From: an uncultured Phascolarctobacterium sp.
GTDB taxonomy: Bacteria > Bacillota > Negativicutes > Acidaminococcales > Acidaminococcaceae
Reading direction: 5' to 3'
Length of the DNA stretch: 64,000 bases
Assembly (NCBI GenBank): GCA_900545535.1
Contig: UQZN01000001.1
Span: forward strand, 1 to 64,000
A program made the position numbers and the translations under genes. The notes under the pieces are model-generated. The model searched no databases. It saw only the letters and a list, made by a program, of their open reading frames with translations, and had not been told where the DNA came from. Positions 24,698 to 34,029 of this stretch are shown piece after piece. The stretch's first letter is position 1, and each line of letters opens with the position of its first letter.

Positions 24698-25390
24698 TTA
24701 TTTTACCAGCTGCGGGGTAAAAGCTTGCGTATCACAGCTGACAAGTTTATAGGTGATGCCGTTGCGTACGCCTTCAAAAACCATGCCGGCGTCGCTGCCG
24801 TGGATATGCCCGAAAACGCAGTGGCTGACGCCGTAGCGCTCCAGCAGGTCGGCGAAAACGGATTCATTGGCTGCGTCATACAGCGGCGGATAGTGCAGTG
24901 CGGCGATGATCTCGCTGTAACCTGCCTGTCTGGCAGCTGCCAGCGAAGCTTCCAGGCGTAGTCCTTCGCGGCGGTAGATCGCGTCGTCGTCCGCGCTGAA
25001 ATTATCGGACGAAGGCAGGAGCCAGCCGCGGCTGCCGCAGATAGCTGTACTGCCGCAGGTATAAAAGTTGTTTTGCAGAAAGCTGAATTTATTTTCCGTT
25101 GCTGTCTGCATCTTTTTTAAGGAAGACCACCAGTAATCGTGGTTGCCGCGCAGCAGGATCTTGCGACCAGGCAGGGCGGCGATCCAGTTCAGGTCTGGCA
25201 GCGCGCCGGTCAGGTCCATAGCCCAGGAGGTATCACCGCAGATGATGACGGTGTCGTCAGGGCTGACGAGCTGGCGCCAATTAGCGGCGACTTTAGCGGC
25301 GTGGTCCTGCCAGTGGGGGCCGAAGATCTCCATCGGCTTGGCCGGCGGATCACCTGAAAGATGCAGGTCGCCGATAGCGTAAATATTCAT
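24698..25390 (-). CDS. Cytoplasmic metallophosphoesterase (YmdB/YvnB-like calcineurin fold)
   Basis: A 230-residue calcineurin-like phosphoesterase. The metal ligands are visible in order: GDLHLS, CGDTSW, GNHDYWW, LHYPP and GHIHG. No signal peptide is present. The ATG at 25390 (MNIYAIGDLHLS) is preferred over one 15 bp upstream because GGAG lies 9 bases before it. The substrate is unknown; family members act on nucleotides, proteins or cyclic phosphodiesters. It lies just upstream of the EamA pair in the same direction with a 20-bp gap, so the three probably form an operon. Confidence 0.85.
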   Translation of the reverse strand: MNIYAIGDLHLSGDPPAKPMEIFGPHWQDHAAKVAANWRQLVSPDDTVIICGDTSWAMDLTGALPDLNWIAALPGRKILLRGNHDYWWSSLKKMQTATENKFSFLQNNFYTCGSTAICGSRGWLLPSSDNFSADDDAIYRREGLRLEASLAAARQAGYSEIIAALHYPPLYDAANESVFADLLERYGVSHCVFGHIHGSDAGMVFEGVRNGITYKLVSCDTQAFTPQLVK

Positions 25391-25538
25391 AGGATGATAC
25401 TCCATTTTCGTAACATATTGTTAACTTTATGTTAGCCTATTTGGCGCCGGATTGCAAGAAATTGCTTTTTTTAGTTGCCTGCTGGCCCTGGCGCAATATG
25501 GAAAAGGGCTAAAAATGACTTGGATATAAAATATATGT

Positions 25539-25544
25539 TATAAT
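25539..25544 (+). promoter_or_regulatory. -10 box for the autotransporter gene
   Basis: A TATAAT hexamer lies 41 bp before the ATG. The best -35 at 17-bp spacing is the weak TGACTT (25516-25521). Confidence 0.45.
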
Positions 25545-25585
25545 CTTAGTGAAATAATTTATAAATAACAGGGGAGGGAGCGGCA

Positions 25586-28500
25586 ATGAAAATTAATAAA
25601 AAGTTGTTATGCAGTCTGCTGTGCAGTCAGTTTTTGCTGAGCACAGGCGCTTATGCTCTTGAACCTTCGTCTGTAGAGTATGTCTATTACAAGGACAGGC
25701 CGCTGGTGTGCCTGAACTTTTATGGTGCAGGGAAAAAACTGAATGATGATTATGATTCTACCTATACCCTCACTGCCCCTTTAAAGCAGGCTCTTATGCA
25801 GGGTATGGATTATATGGCACAGATGTTGGGGTCGCAGGCTGCAAATAAGGAACCGGTAAATTTTTATATTTTTACCAATGATGTTGCGAATGCTGACGCT
25901 ACGACTACTAATGAAGCTGGGGAGATGTGTCTGGATATTTTGCAGCAGGCTTTTGTGCAAGGTAAAGTTTTGCCGCCCATGACCGGTGCTTATATCCGTA
26001 TTGGTGTGATAGATGATAAAGATGAGGAAAATAAAGGCTGGGCAACGGACTTTTCTTCCCCGCTGCCGACAGGGGGCAACAAGTTTTCGCTGGGGCCGAC
26101 GATAGCCCATGAGATGGTGCATGCATTGGGCGTGCTGGCAGCACAGGATGAAGATGATTCGACTCGATTTGCTTCTGCTTTGAATATTTACAGCGAGCAT
26201 TTGTATGATTACTATGGTAAACAGGCCCAGCCAGGTATGCAAATCGTCGATGATACATATACACCAAATGCAGACCTTGCCAACAGCTTTATTGTGCGGG
26301 GCTTTGAAGAGCTGTCGGATGAAGGCGGCGCGTATTTTTCGGGCGAGCATGTGCAGGAAGTTCTGCGTGGCGCTGAGCTGGGAGATAAGTATCAAGTACC
26401 TGGCGTTCCTGTTAACGGGTGGGAATATATGAGTGATGACGATGATGGGAATCCAGTAGTGTTGCCGGATATTTCGCATTTAGAGCTGCGCAACGGCTTG
26501 ATGAGTCATTTTAATTATCGTAATTATACTACTTTTATGGAAGCGGAACTGGCGGTGTTGCAGGATCTGGGTTATCAGATCGACCGGCGCAATATGTTTG
26601 GCTTTTCCGTTTATAATGATGGTCAAACACTGATCAATACCCAGGGCTACAGCGCCCGCAACGCAGCAGGGACAGCCTATCTGCCGGGTGTGGCTAATGA
26701 CAGCGCTTTCGGCGTAGGGCTGCATATCTATGGTTCCAATAATACGATCACACAGGCGGCGGATATTCTGACGGACGGGTTTGCCGGTACCGGTATCCGT
26801 ATTGACGGACTGGGGAACAATAAGATAACGGTAGCTGCCGATACTAGTGTGCGCGCTGACGGCAGCAATGGGATCGGTCTGCTGACTGCCTATGGCAAAA
26901 ACCATGAGCTGACTGTCGACGGTGTGGTAACGGCGCTCGGCAGCGGCGGCGTGGCGGCCCGGTTCGATTTTGGCGACAATTTACTTGCCAATGGGACGGA
27001 ATACCGGGGGTCTTATATCTGTTCTGTTGGTAATGCCAATTTAAAGTTAAGCGAAGAAAATCATCCTGAGCTTAGTGGAGCTTTAGTCAAAAACTTTAAT
27101 GTAAATGGCACTTTGGCCGGTAGTGCCGCCGCTATTTATATCGCTCGCAATGCCTTTGTTGAAAAAATCAATATCGAAAACGGCGCGCGGCTTTATGGCG
27201 ATATTATTTCTGAATGGGGTCATTTTGCTGAAGCCGAAGTTCCGGAGGATTTAAAGATTCAATATTATGATGACGGCAAATTAGGTACAGACCTTTTAAC
27301 GCAGCTGAACTTTAACACTGATCTTGCCTATAACGGCAAGATCACAGGCAGCGATAACCTGCAGCTGAATGTCACAGGCGGTAAGTTGCTGTATGACGGC
27401 AGCGCCGAAGTAGTTTCCGTCAAGGTAGCGCCGGGAGCGCAGCTGCTGGGCGGTAGTTATAAACTTAATCAGCAAAACAGCATTAATTACGACAATTCAA
27501 ACTCAGGCCAATTTATCAGCGCAGGCCTGATCGGCGCTTTGACGCCGACTGATGGCGATACAGAAATGTATATTGATGGTGATCTGGACGCTAAAAACAG
27601 CAAGCTGCAGTTTACGGCCAATAAAGATTTCATTGGTACCATCACCGTTACCGGCAAGGCCGATATTACTGATACTACTCTGCATATCGACAAGCAGGGT
27701 GTGTATGTGCCCAATAAAACCTACAAGGCGGAGATCGTGAAGGCAGATGGAAGTTTGATCGGCAGCATCATAAGTATGGAGGAGTATCGTTCGGGTATGC
27801 TGGGAGCAGAGTTAAACAGTGCTGATACCCCAAAGCTGTTGAACGCTCTAGACAATTCCGGTGCGGTCAATATTACTTTTATGCCGCAGGATAATTTGGG
27901 CGTGCGCACGGCAGTGCAGCAGCAAATGTACGACAATGTCAGCAGTGTTTTAGCGTCGAAGCCTGATTACAACTACGATTACGCAGAACTCTACAGTTTT
28001 GATGCTGCTAAAGCCAAAGCGGCACTGACTTCGCTGACAGGCGGCGTACAGTCTGAGCTGGCCACAGCAATAAAGCAGGATCGTTCTGCGGCGGCTGCTG
28101 TGTATGACAGGCTGGCAGCAGCGGATGCTGACAGTGATAAAGAGCTGTGGGCAGTGCTGCAAAAAGGCTGGGGCAGCATGGATAGCGATAGCTGGCGCGG
28201 TGAAAGCAAGACCAACAGCTTCGGCGTCACTATCGGCCAGGATAAGGCTTTGAGTGAGCTGTGGCGTGGCGGTGCGCTGCTGCACTATGGCAGACAAAAT
28301 GTCAGCAGCAGTGGTGACAAGGGTTCGGCTGATGATGTACGTTTGGGCCTTTACAGCCGTTATGGCAGGGAAAACGCGACCAATGTTGCCATGTATCTGA
28401 CCTATGGCTGGCAAACGAATGAAACGCAGCGTTCATTGGTCAATCTGCCGGAACGTCTGCGGGGCGATTATCACAGCGAAGTCTTGAGTGCAGGTCTGCA

Positions 28501-28969
28501 GCTGAGCCGTACTTATCCACTGTCTCCCCCCCGTGTACACAATGACAGTGGCTGGAGCATCAGGCCTTACGCTGGTGCAGATGCCTCTTTCTACAGGCTG
28601 CATGGCTTCAGTGAAACAGGCGCCCGCGGCTATGAGCAAAGCTATGATGGGCAAAGTGATAAAGTAGTCAGTGTTGATGCAGGACTGGAAGTAAAACGTA
28701 AGCTCGGTCCTGATGGCAGCTATACTATCGGCGCAGGTTACCGCCATATTTTAACTGGTGAGGATACTCCGCTGACGGCAAGACTTACGGCCGGCGGCAG
28801 CAGTTTTACCAGTATTGGCAGCGGCAGTGCTAAAGATCTGCTGACACTCAAACTGCAGGGTGAGGCCCGGGTCAGGGAAAATCTGACCATCAGCGGGCAG
28901 CTGCTGCAGGAAATGGGGCAGGACACTCGCCGGCTGACAGCAGCACTCAATGCGGAATGGAGCTTTTAA
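25586..28969 (+). CDS. Autotransporter with N-terminal HExxH metalloprotease-like domain
   Basis: A 1127-residue secreted protein. A signal peptide (cleavage after about residue 24, GAYA) is followed by a passenger whose first 300 residues contain HEMVHALGV (His175, Glu176, His179), the zincin HExxHxxG pattern. Residues about 340-800 are glycine- and asparagine-rich with the repetitive beta-helix look of autotransporter passengers. The last 275 residues, from about 852 (ELWAVLQKGWGSM), form an autotransporter-type beta-barrel ending in the outer-membrane signature residues with terminal Phe. The protein therefore belongs to the outer membrane of a diderm. A third zinc ligand after the GxxH/D turn is not certain. 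A strong GGGGAGGGAG ribosome site precedes the start. Confidence 0.85.
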   Translation: MKINKKLLCSLLCSQFLLSTGAYALEPSSVEYVYYKDRPLVCLNFYGAGKKLNDDYDSTYTLTAPLKQALMQGMDYMAQMLGSQAANKEPVNFYIFTNDVANADATTTNEAGEMCLDILQQAFVQGKVLPPMTGAYIRIGVIDDKDEENKGWATDFSSPLPTGGNKFSLGPTIAHEMVHALGVLAAQDEDDSTRFASALNIYSEHLYDYYGKQAQPGMQIVDDTYTPNADLANSFIVRGFEELSDEGGAYFSGEHVQEVLRGAELGDKYQVPGVPVNGWEYMSDDDDGNPVVLPDISHLELRNGLMSHFNYRNYTTFMEAELAVLQDLGYQIDRRNMFGFSVYNDGQTLINTQGYSARNAAGTAYLPGVANDSAFGVGLHIYGSNNTITQAADILTDGFAGTGIRIDGLGNNKITVAADTSVRADGSNGIGLLTAYGKNHELTVDGVVTALGSGGVAARFDFGDNLLANGTEYRGSYICSVGNANLKLSEENHPELSGALVKNFNVNGTLAGSAAAIYIARNAFVEKINIENGARLYGDIISEWGHFAEAEVPEDLKIQYYDDGKLGTDLLTQLNFNTDLAYNGKITGSDNLQLNVTGGKLLYDGSAEVVSVKVAPGAQLLGGSYKLNQQNSINYDNSNSGQFISAGLIGALTPTDGDTEMYIDGDLDAKNSKLQFTANKDFIGTITVTGKADITDTTLHIDKQGVYVPNKTYKAEIVKADGSLIGSIISMEEYRSGMLGAELNSADTPKLLNALDNSGAVNITFMPQDNLGVRTAVQQQMYDNVSSVLASKPDYNYDYAELYSFDAAKAKAALTSLTGGVQSELATAIKQDRSAAAAVYDRLAAADADSDKELWAVLQKGWGSMDSDSWRGESKTNSFGVTIGQDKALSELWRGGALLHYGRQNVSSSGDKGSADDVRLGLYSRYGRENATNVAMYLTYGWQTNETQRSLVNLPERLRGDYHSEVLSAGLQLSRTYPLSPPRVHNDSGWSIRPYAGADASFYRLHGFSETGARGYEQSYDGQSDKVVSVDAGLEVKRKLGPDGSYTIGAGYRHILTGEDTPLTARLTAGGSSFTSIGSGSAKDLLTLKLQGEARVRENLTISGQLLQEMGQDTRRLTAALNAEWSF

Positions 28970-28981
28970 CTGAAAAAAATT

Positions 28982-29012
28982 AACCGCCAAAATTGCTTTT
29001 GGCGGTTTTTCT
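28982..29012 (+). terminator. Intrinsic terminator after the autotransporter gene
   Basis: AACCGCCAAAA and TTTTGGCGGTT form an 11-bp stem with a 4-base loop, followed by TTTCTTT. Confidence 0.9.
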
Positions 29013-29171
29013 TTGCCGTTATCTACTACCAAAGTCTGAATGATATTCATAATATAGATATGAAGTTGGAATTGAGCGCCAAGAATCTTTTTTCTTTCTA
29101 TCCCCGGTTGCTGTTGCCGCTTTCGGTGTTTTTATACAATAAAGATACCAAAATATAAGGGAGGGGTAACA

Positions 29172-30368
29172 ATGACCAAACAGCAGGATTTCAGTATGTG
29201 GTCGGCAAACTTTATTTTATTTTGCCTGGCTAATTTTTTGTATTACGGGGCTTTTTATTTATATATCCCGGTTTTACCGCAGTATGTAGAAATGCTGGGC
29301 GGTACGCCTGCCGACATCGGGCTGGTTGGCGGTGCTTTCGGCCTGTCATCGTTTATTATCAGGCCGTATCTGGGTAAGCTGGCCAATGAATGGGGCCGCA
29401 AACGCATGATGCTGCTGGGTACGATCTCTTTTGCGCTGCTGTTTCTGCTGTTTGGCAGAGTCACTGGCGTAGTGGCGCTGGTGGTACTGCGTTTGGCACA
29501 TGGCGTTTGTCTGGCTATGTATCTGGCGGCTTCTGCGGCCTACATCGCCGATTATGCGCCGGTTGACAGGCGCGGCGAGGTACTGGGGATTTACCAGACC
29601 TGCAGCGTTGTTTCTATGGCGATTTTCCCGGCGGTAGGTATCTGGGTCCTGCAGCATACGCAAAGCTATCCCTTTTTGTTCAATGTGACTTTTGTGACGG
29701 CCTTGGTCTGCTTTTTCGTGCTGCTGCCGCTCAGAGAAACAAATCCGGGTTATGACCAGGAACAGAAACTGGATCTGCTGCCGATTTTTAAGCGCCGGGT
29801 GATTTTTATGTGCTCGCTGTGTCTTTTGGGAGCATCGCTGGTCTATGGCGCGATCCTGACTTTTTTACCGATCTATGCACCGCTGCGTCATGTAAGTGAT
29901 TATGGTATTTTTTTCGTAGTCTATGCTCTGGCAACGATGGGCAGCAGGGTCTTTGCCGGTAAGCTGTCCGACCATATCGACCGCCGGCTGGTCATCCTGC
30001 CGTTTTCGCTGCTGGTAGCGCTGGCAGCCTTGTGTTTCTTCGTTTTGGATAATGTCTGGACGCTGGGACTGATCGCAGTTCTGTTCGGTTTGGGCTATGG
30101 CGCTTTGGTGCCGGCGCTTACAGCGTTGGTCGTCGATGTGACGCGGCCGGAAGAACGCGGTCCGGCGCTGGGATTTTTTACGGCGTTTATCGAAGTGGGT
30201 ATCGTTGTCGGCGCCATGGGACTGGGCTTTATTACCGAGGCTTTGGGCTATGCCAATATGTTTGCGCTGTCGGGCATCATCGTGCTGGTGATCACGCTGG
30301 CCTTCTGGCTGCTGGTGCAGCAGCGGCATACTGTTAAGCTGGAAGTAGAAGAAACAGACTCCAGGTGA
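29172..30368 (+). CDS. MFS transporter
   Basis: A 398-residue major facilitator with twelve hydrophobic segments. The loop 2-3 motif appears as GKLANEWGRKRMML and its repeat as GKLSDHIDRRLVI. The sequence FIIRPYLGKLANEWGRK is typical of drug or metabolite exporters of the DHA type, but the substrate is not predictable. GGGAGGGG precedes the ATG. It is probably monocistronic: the next gene, leuS, has its own promoter and T-box. Confidence 0.88.
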   Translation: MTKQQDFSMWSANFILFCLANFLYYGAFYLYIPVLPQYVEMLGGTPADIGLVGGAFGLSSFIIRPYLGKLANEWGRKRMMLLGTISFALLFLLFGRVTGVVALVVLRLAHGVCLAMYLAASAAYIADYAPVDRRGEVLGIYQTCSVVSMAIFPAVGIWVLQHTQSYPFLFNVTFVTALVCFFVLLPLRETNPGYDQEQKLDLLPIFKRRVIFMCSLCLLGASLVYGAILTFLPIYAPLRHVSDYGIFFVVYALATMGSRVFAGKLSDHIDRRLVILPFSLLVALAALCFFVLDNVWTLGLIAVLFGLGYGALVPALTALVVDVTRPEERGPALGFFTAFIEVGIVVGAMGLGFITEALGYANMFALSGIIVLVITLAFWLLVQQRHTVKLEVEETDSR

Positions 30369-30426
30369 GTACAGGCCGTTGCAAGCCGGCTGTCGCCCCA
30401 CAGGCAGCAGTACAGTAAGAAAAGAC

Positions 30427-30454
30427 TTGAAACTCCACGGATTTGTGATATAAT
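30427..30454 (+). promoter_or_regulatory. Promoter of the leuS T-box transcript
   Basis: A -35 TTGAAA (30427-30432) and a -10 TATAAT (30449-30454) are separated by 16 bp, just upstream of the T-box leader. Confidence 0.8.
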
Positions 30455-30469
30455 GGTTAAAGTATTTGC

Positions 30470-30700
30470 AGAATGAACAAATTCGTGGAAGCGGAGTAGT
30501 AATCTCAGGTCCCTGTTGCAGAAAGTTGACGGCAGCTGCGAGTCAATACAGGAGCAAGGTGAACTCGCCGCGGAGGAGCCGCGTCAAAAGCGCGGACGCA
30601 TAACCGGCGTTACAGGTTTCGAGTGGCCGAGTTTTTTCGGCAAGCAGGGTGGTACCGCGAAAGCCATTTCGTCCCTGGCCTAACAGCCGGGGACTTTTTT
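30470..30700 (+). promoter_or_regulatory. T-box riboswitch (leucine)
   Basis: The conserved T-box core AGGGTGGTACCGCG (30646-30659) is followed by the terminator GTCCCTGGC...GCCGGGGAC with TTTTTT (30671-30700), and by leuS. Uncharged tRNA pairs its 3' end with the T-box bulge and its anticodon with the specifier loop to prevent termination. The best specifier candidate is CTC (Leu) at 30564-30566 within AAGGTGAACTCGCC, but the assignment was made by eye. Confidence 0.93.
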
Positions 30701-30748
30701 ATTTGCCGCGCTGCGGCGGTAAGCAAATTTTAGGAGGTTATGAGAAGA

Positions 30749-33241
30749 ATGATCGAAGAAAAGTATGCTCCCCATGCCATAGAAAGCAAATGGCAGAAAT
30801 ACTGGGAAGATAACAAAGCTTTTAAAACTGACCTTGACAACAGCAAACCCAAATCCTATGTGCTGGAAATGTTCCCGTATCCTTCGGGCAACCTGCATAT
30901 GGGCCATGTGCGCAACTATTCTATTGGCGACGTAGTAGCCCGCTTCCGCAGCATGAACGGTTTCAACGTGCTGCACCCGATGGGCTGGGACTCCTTTGGT
31001 ATGCCGGCCGAGAACGCCGCTATCAAACACGGTATCCATCCGGCTAAATGGACGATGGAAAATATCGCCAATATGACCCGTCAGCAGAAGGAACTGGGCC
31101 TGTCCTATGACTGGGACCGCGAAGTTGCCACCTGCAAGGAAGATTACTATAAGTGGACTCAATGGTTCTTTGAGCTGTTCTATAAACGCGGTTTGGCCGT
31201 GAAGAAAAAATCCGCCGTCAACTGGTGCGATGAATGTAACACGGTTCTTGCCAACGAGCAGGTTATCGACGGCCGCTGCTGGCGCTGCGATCATGAGGTC
31301 GTTAAAAAAGACCTGTCGCAGTGGTTCTTTAAGATTACCGATTATGCGGAAGAACTGCTGGACGATCTGAAGCTTTTGAACGGCTGGCCGGAACGCGTCA
31401 AGACCATGCAGAAAAACTGGATCGGCCGCAGTGAAGGCTTGGAATTCAGCTTTGACGTGCCCTGCATCAATGCCCAACTGCCTGTGTATACTACCCGCCC
31501 GGATACGGCTTTCGGCGTCACCTTCGTGGTTCTGGCTGCCGAACATCCCATGGTAGAGCAGCTGTGTGAGGACAATCCCAAGGCTGACGAGATCAGGGCT
31601 TTCTGTGCCCGTGTGCGCAATCAGTCCGATATTGAGCGTACTTCCAGCGAGTCGGAAAAAGAAGGTATCTTTACCGGCAAATATGCGGTCAATCCCTTCA
31701 ACGGCCGTCAGGTCGAGATCTGGGTCACCAACTATGTTCTGTACGATTACGGCACCGGCGCGGTCATGGGCGTACCTACCCATGATGGCCGTGACTGGAT
31801 GTTCGCCGATAAATACGGTCTGGACAAGATCGTCGTTATCAATCCGAAGGATAAAGAATTGAAGCTGGAGGATATGGACGACGCCTACGAAGAAAAAGAC
31901 GGCGTCCTGGTCAACTCCGGCCAGTTCAGCGGTATGGAAATGCACGCTGCTGTCAAAGCGATTATGGATTATGCGGAAGCACAGGGCTTCGGTTCCCGCC
32001 ACGTCAACTACCGCTTGCGCGACTGGCTTATCAGCCGTCAGCGTTATTGGGGCGCGCCGATCCCGATCATTTACTGCCCTGACTGCGGCGAAGTGCTGGT
32101 ACCGGAAGCAGAGCTGCCGGTGCGTCTGCCTGAAGACGTCAAGTTTGACGCTGGCAGTGTTTCGCCCCTGGCGACCAGCGACAGCTTTGTCAACTGCACC
32201 TGCCCGAAATGCGGCAAGCCTGCCCGCCGCGAGACTGATACTATGGATACCTTCCTGTGTTCCTCCTGGTATTATCTGCGGTATACCGACCCGAAAAACG
32301 CCGCTGCCCCATTCAGCAAAGAAGCTGTTGATTACTGGGCTCCGGTCGATCAGTATATCGGCGGTATCGAGCATGCGATCCTGCATCTGCTGTATTCCCG
32401 TTTCTTTATGAAGGTACTGCGTGACGCAGGCCTTGTTAAATACGACGAACCGTTTACCAACCTGCTGACCCAGGGCATGGTCATCAAAGACGGCGCTAAA
32501 ATGAGTAAATCTCTGGGCAACGTCGTTTCGCCGGAAGAGATCATCAGCAAATATGGCGCCGATACGGCCCGCCTGTTCATTATGTTTGCCGCACCGCCGG
32601 AAAGAGAGCTGGAATGGAGCGATCAGGGCGTGGAGGGTTCCTTCCGCTTTATCAACCGCGTCTGGCGCATCGTCAGCCATTTCCAGGGCGAGCTGGCACA
32701 AAAGGTTACCAGCTATGATACGTCCAAACTGGATGAGGCGGATAAAGAGCTGCGCCGCGTGCTGCATACTACGATCAAAAAGGTGACCGACGATATTGAG
32801 CAGCGTTTTAATTTCAACACGGCTATCAGTGCCATGATGGAACTGGTCAATGCTTTGTATGTGTATAAGGAAGCGCAGAAAAATTACAATGCCGGTCTGG
32901 TTTACGAAACTATTTCCGCACTGCTGCGTTTGCTGGCTCCTTTTGTACCGCATGTAACGGAAGAACTGTGGCACGGCGTTATCGATGCAGGCAGCAGTGT
33001 TCATGCGCAATGCTGGCCCAAAGCCGAAGCAGAGGCTATGAAGGTAGATAATGTGGAGATCGTGCTGCAGATCAACGGTAAAGTCAAAGGCCGTCTGGTA
33101 GTGCCGGCGGAAGCCAGCAAAGAAGAGCTGGAAAAACTGGCTCTGGCAGATGAGCATATCGCTGCTATGGTCGATGTCAGCAAGATCGTAAAGGTCGTTT
33201 GCGTACCGGGCCGTCTGGTCAATATTGTAGCCAGACCCTGA
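30749..33241 (+). CDS. leuS: Leucyl-tRNA synthetase
   Basis: A class I aminoacyl-tRNA synthetase of 830 residues that charges tRNA-Leu. The HIGH-type motif is HMGH (50-53) and the KMSKS motif lies at 584-588. The CP1 editing domain (about 220-400, including TTRPDT-like YTTRPDTAFG and a GTGAVMGVPTHD region) and the anticodon-binding and C-terminal tRNA-binding domains are present, with full bacterial length. The ATG at 30749 (MIEEKYAPHAIE) is preferred to 30740 because AGGAGG at 30732-30737 is too close to the latter. Expression is controlled by the upstream T-box. Confidence 0.98.
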   Translation: MIEEKYAPHAIESKWQKYWEDNKAFKTDLDNSKPKSYVLEMFPYPSGNLHMGHVRNYSIGDVVARFRSMNGFNVLHPMGWDSFGMPAENAAIKHGIHPAKWTMENIANMTRQQKELGLSYDWDREVATCKEDYYKWTQWFFELFYKRGLAVKKKSAVNWCDECNTVLANEQVIDGRCWRCDHEVVKKDLSQWFFKITDYAEELLDDLKLLNGWPERVKTMQKNWIGRSEGLEFSFDVPCINAQLPVYTTRPDTAFGVTFVVLAAEHPMVEQLCEDNPKADEIRAFCARVRNQSDIERTSSESEKEGIFTGKYAVNPFNGRQVEIWVTNYVLYDYGTGAVMGVPTHDGRDWMFADKYGLDKIVVINPKDKELKLEDMDDAYEEKDGVLVNSGQFSGMEMHAAVKAIMDYAEAQGFGSRHVNYRLRDWLISRQRYWGAPIPIIYCPDCGEVLVPEAELPVRLPEDVKFDAGSVSPLATSDSFVNCTCPKCGKPARRETDTMDTFLCSSWYYLRYTDPKNAAAPFSKEAVDYWAPVDQYIGGIEHAILHLLYSRFFMKVLRDAGLVKYDEPFTNLLTQGMVIKDGAKMSKSLGNVVSPEEIISKYGADTARLFIMFAAPPERELEWSDQGVEGSFRFINRVWRIVSHFQGELAQKVTSYDTSKLDEADKELRRVLHTTIKKVTDDIEQRFNFNTAISAMMELVNALYVYKEAQKNYNAGLVYETISALLRLLAPFVPHVTEELWHGVIDAGSSVHAQCWPKAEAEAMKVDNVEIVLQINGKVKGRLVVPAEASKEELEKLALADEHIAAMVDVSKIVKVVCVPGRLVNIVARP

Positions 33242-33298
33242 GCCGCAGAACAAAATTAAATAGCAGGATCAGTAAGATCACATCATAAAGACGCTATG

Positions 33299-33354
33299 GC
33301 AGAGTTCCTAAGGTATAACGAATTTATTGTTGACCTCGGGAGCTCTGCTTTTTT
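33299..33354 (+). terminator. Intrinsic terminator after leuS
   Basis: GCAGAG (33299-33304) pairs with CTCTGC (33343-33348), with further pairing inside and a T tract at 33349-33354. The loop is long. Confidence 0.6.
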
Positions 33355-33378
33355 GCGTTTTAAAGGGGATGGATAGCA

Positions 33379-34029
33379 ATGCTGGAACGGGGATTAAGAA
33401 AAAAAGTAGCGGCACTGGGGGCGGCGGTGGTTTTATGTGCCGGCGGCAGCCTGTGGGGATCGTCGCCGCAGGAAACAGGGGAAATGGTCATGCCTGCTCC
33501 GGCTGCTGGCGTCAGTGCGGTACCGGCTCAGGGGGTACAGGTCTATGTGAGCGGTGCAGTAGGGAAGCCGGGTCTGTATGAAGTACCGGCAGGCAGCAGA
33601 GTAACGGCAGCAATCGCCGCTGCCGGAGGGCTGACGCTGGAAGCCAATGCGGATAAGGTCAATCTGGCGAAGCTGCTGAAGGATGGTATGCAGGTCAATG
33701 TACCGCGTTTAAATGCCAAACAGCTGCGGGAGCAGCGGTCAGTTGCTGTCGCTGACAGAAGTGATGCTACAGCAGGCGGTAACACTAGTGTTGTTGGTAG
33801 CAGTAGCGCTGCACGTGGTGCGTCAACAGCCAAAACTACGGGGAAGGTCAGCCTGAATACGGCGTCGGCAGCCGAACTGACCGCTTTGCCGGGAGTGGGC
33901 GACGTAACGGCGCAGCGGATCGTGGAATATCGGGCCTCACACAGATTTGCCAGCATCGAGGAGATCATGCAGGTCAAAGGTATCGGCAAAGCTAAATTTG
34001 CCAAAATGCAGCCGTATCTGGAGCTGTGA
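33379..34029 (+). CDS. comEA: ComEA: SLBB and helix-hairpin-helix DNA-binding protein
   Basis: A 216-residue DNA receptor of natural transformation. An N-terminal hydrophobic anchor (about residues 10-30) is followed by an SLBB domain (VYVSGAVGKPGLYEV, residues about 55-112), a variable Ser/Thr/Ala linker and the C-terminal helix-hairpin-helix pair (LNTASAAELTALPGVG and VKGIGKAKFAKMQPYL, about 155-216). The domains bind double-stranded DNA in the periplasm and hand it to ComEC, whose gene follows with a 1-bp overlap. AAAGGGGA precedes the start. Confidence 0.95.
   Translation: MLERGLRKKVAALGAAVVLCAGGSLWGSSPQETGEMVMPAPAAGVSAVPAQGVQVYVSGAVGKPGLYEVPAGSRVTAAIAAAGGLTLEANADKVNLAKLLKDGMQVNVPRLNAKQLREQRSVAVADRSDATAGGNTSVVGSSSAARGASTAKTTGKVSLNTASAAELTALPGVGDVTAQRIVEYRASHRFASIEEIMQVKGIGKAKFAKMQPYLEL

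Noticed and set aside
30680..33253. An 857-residue open frame on the minus strand opposite leuS.
   Set aside because: It is the antisense shadow of leuS and its T-box. The length reflects the codon usage of leuS; it has no family features.
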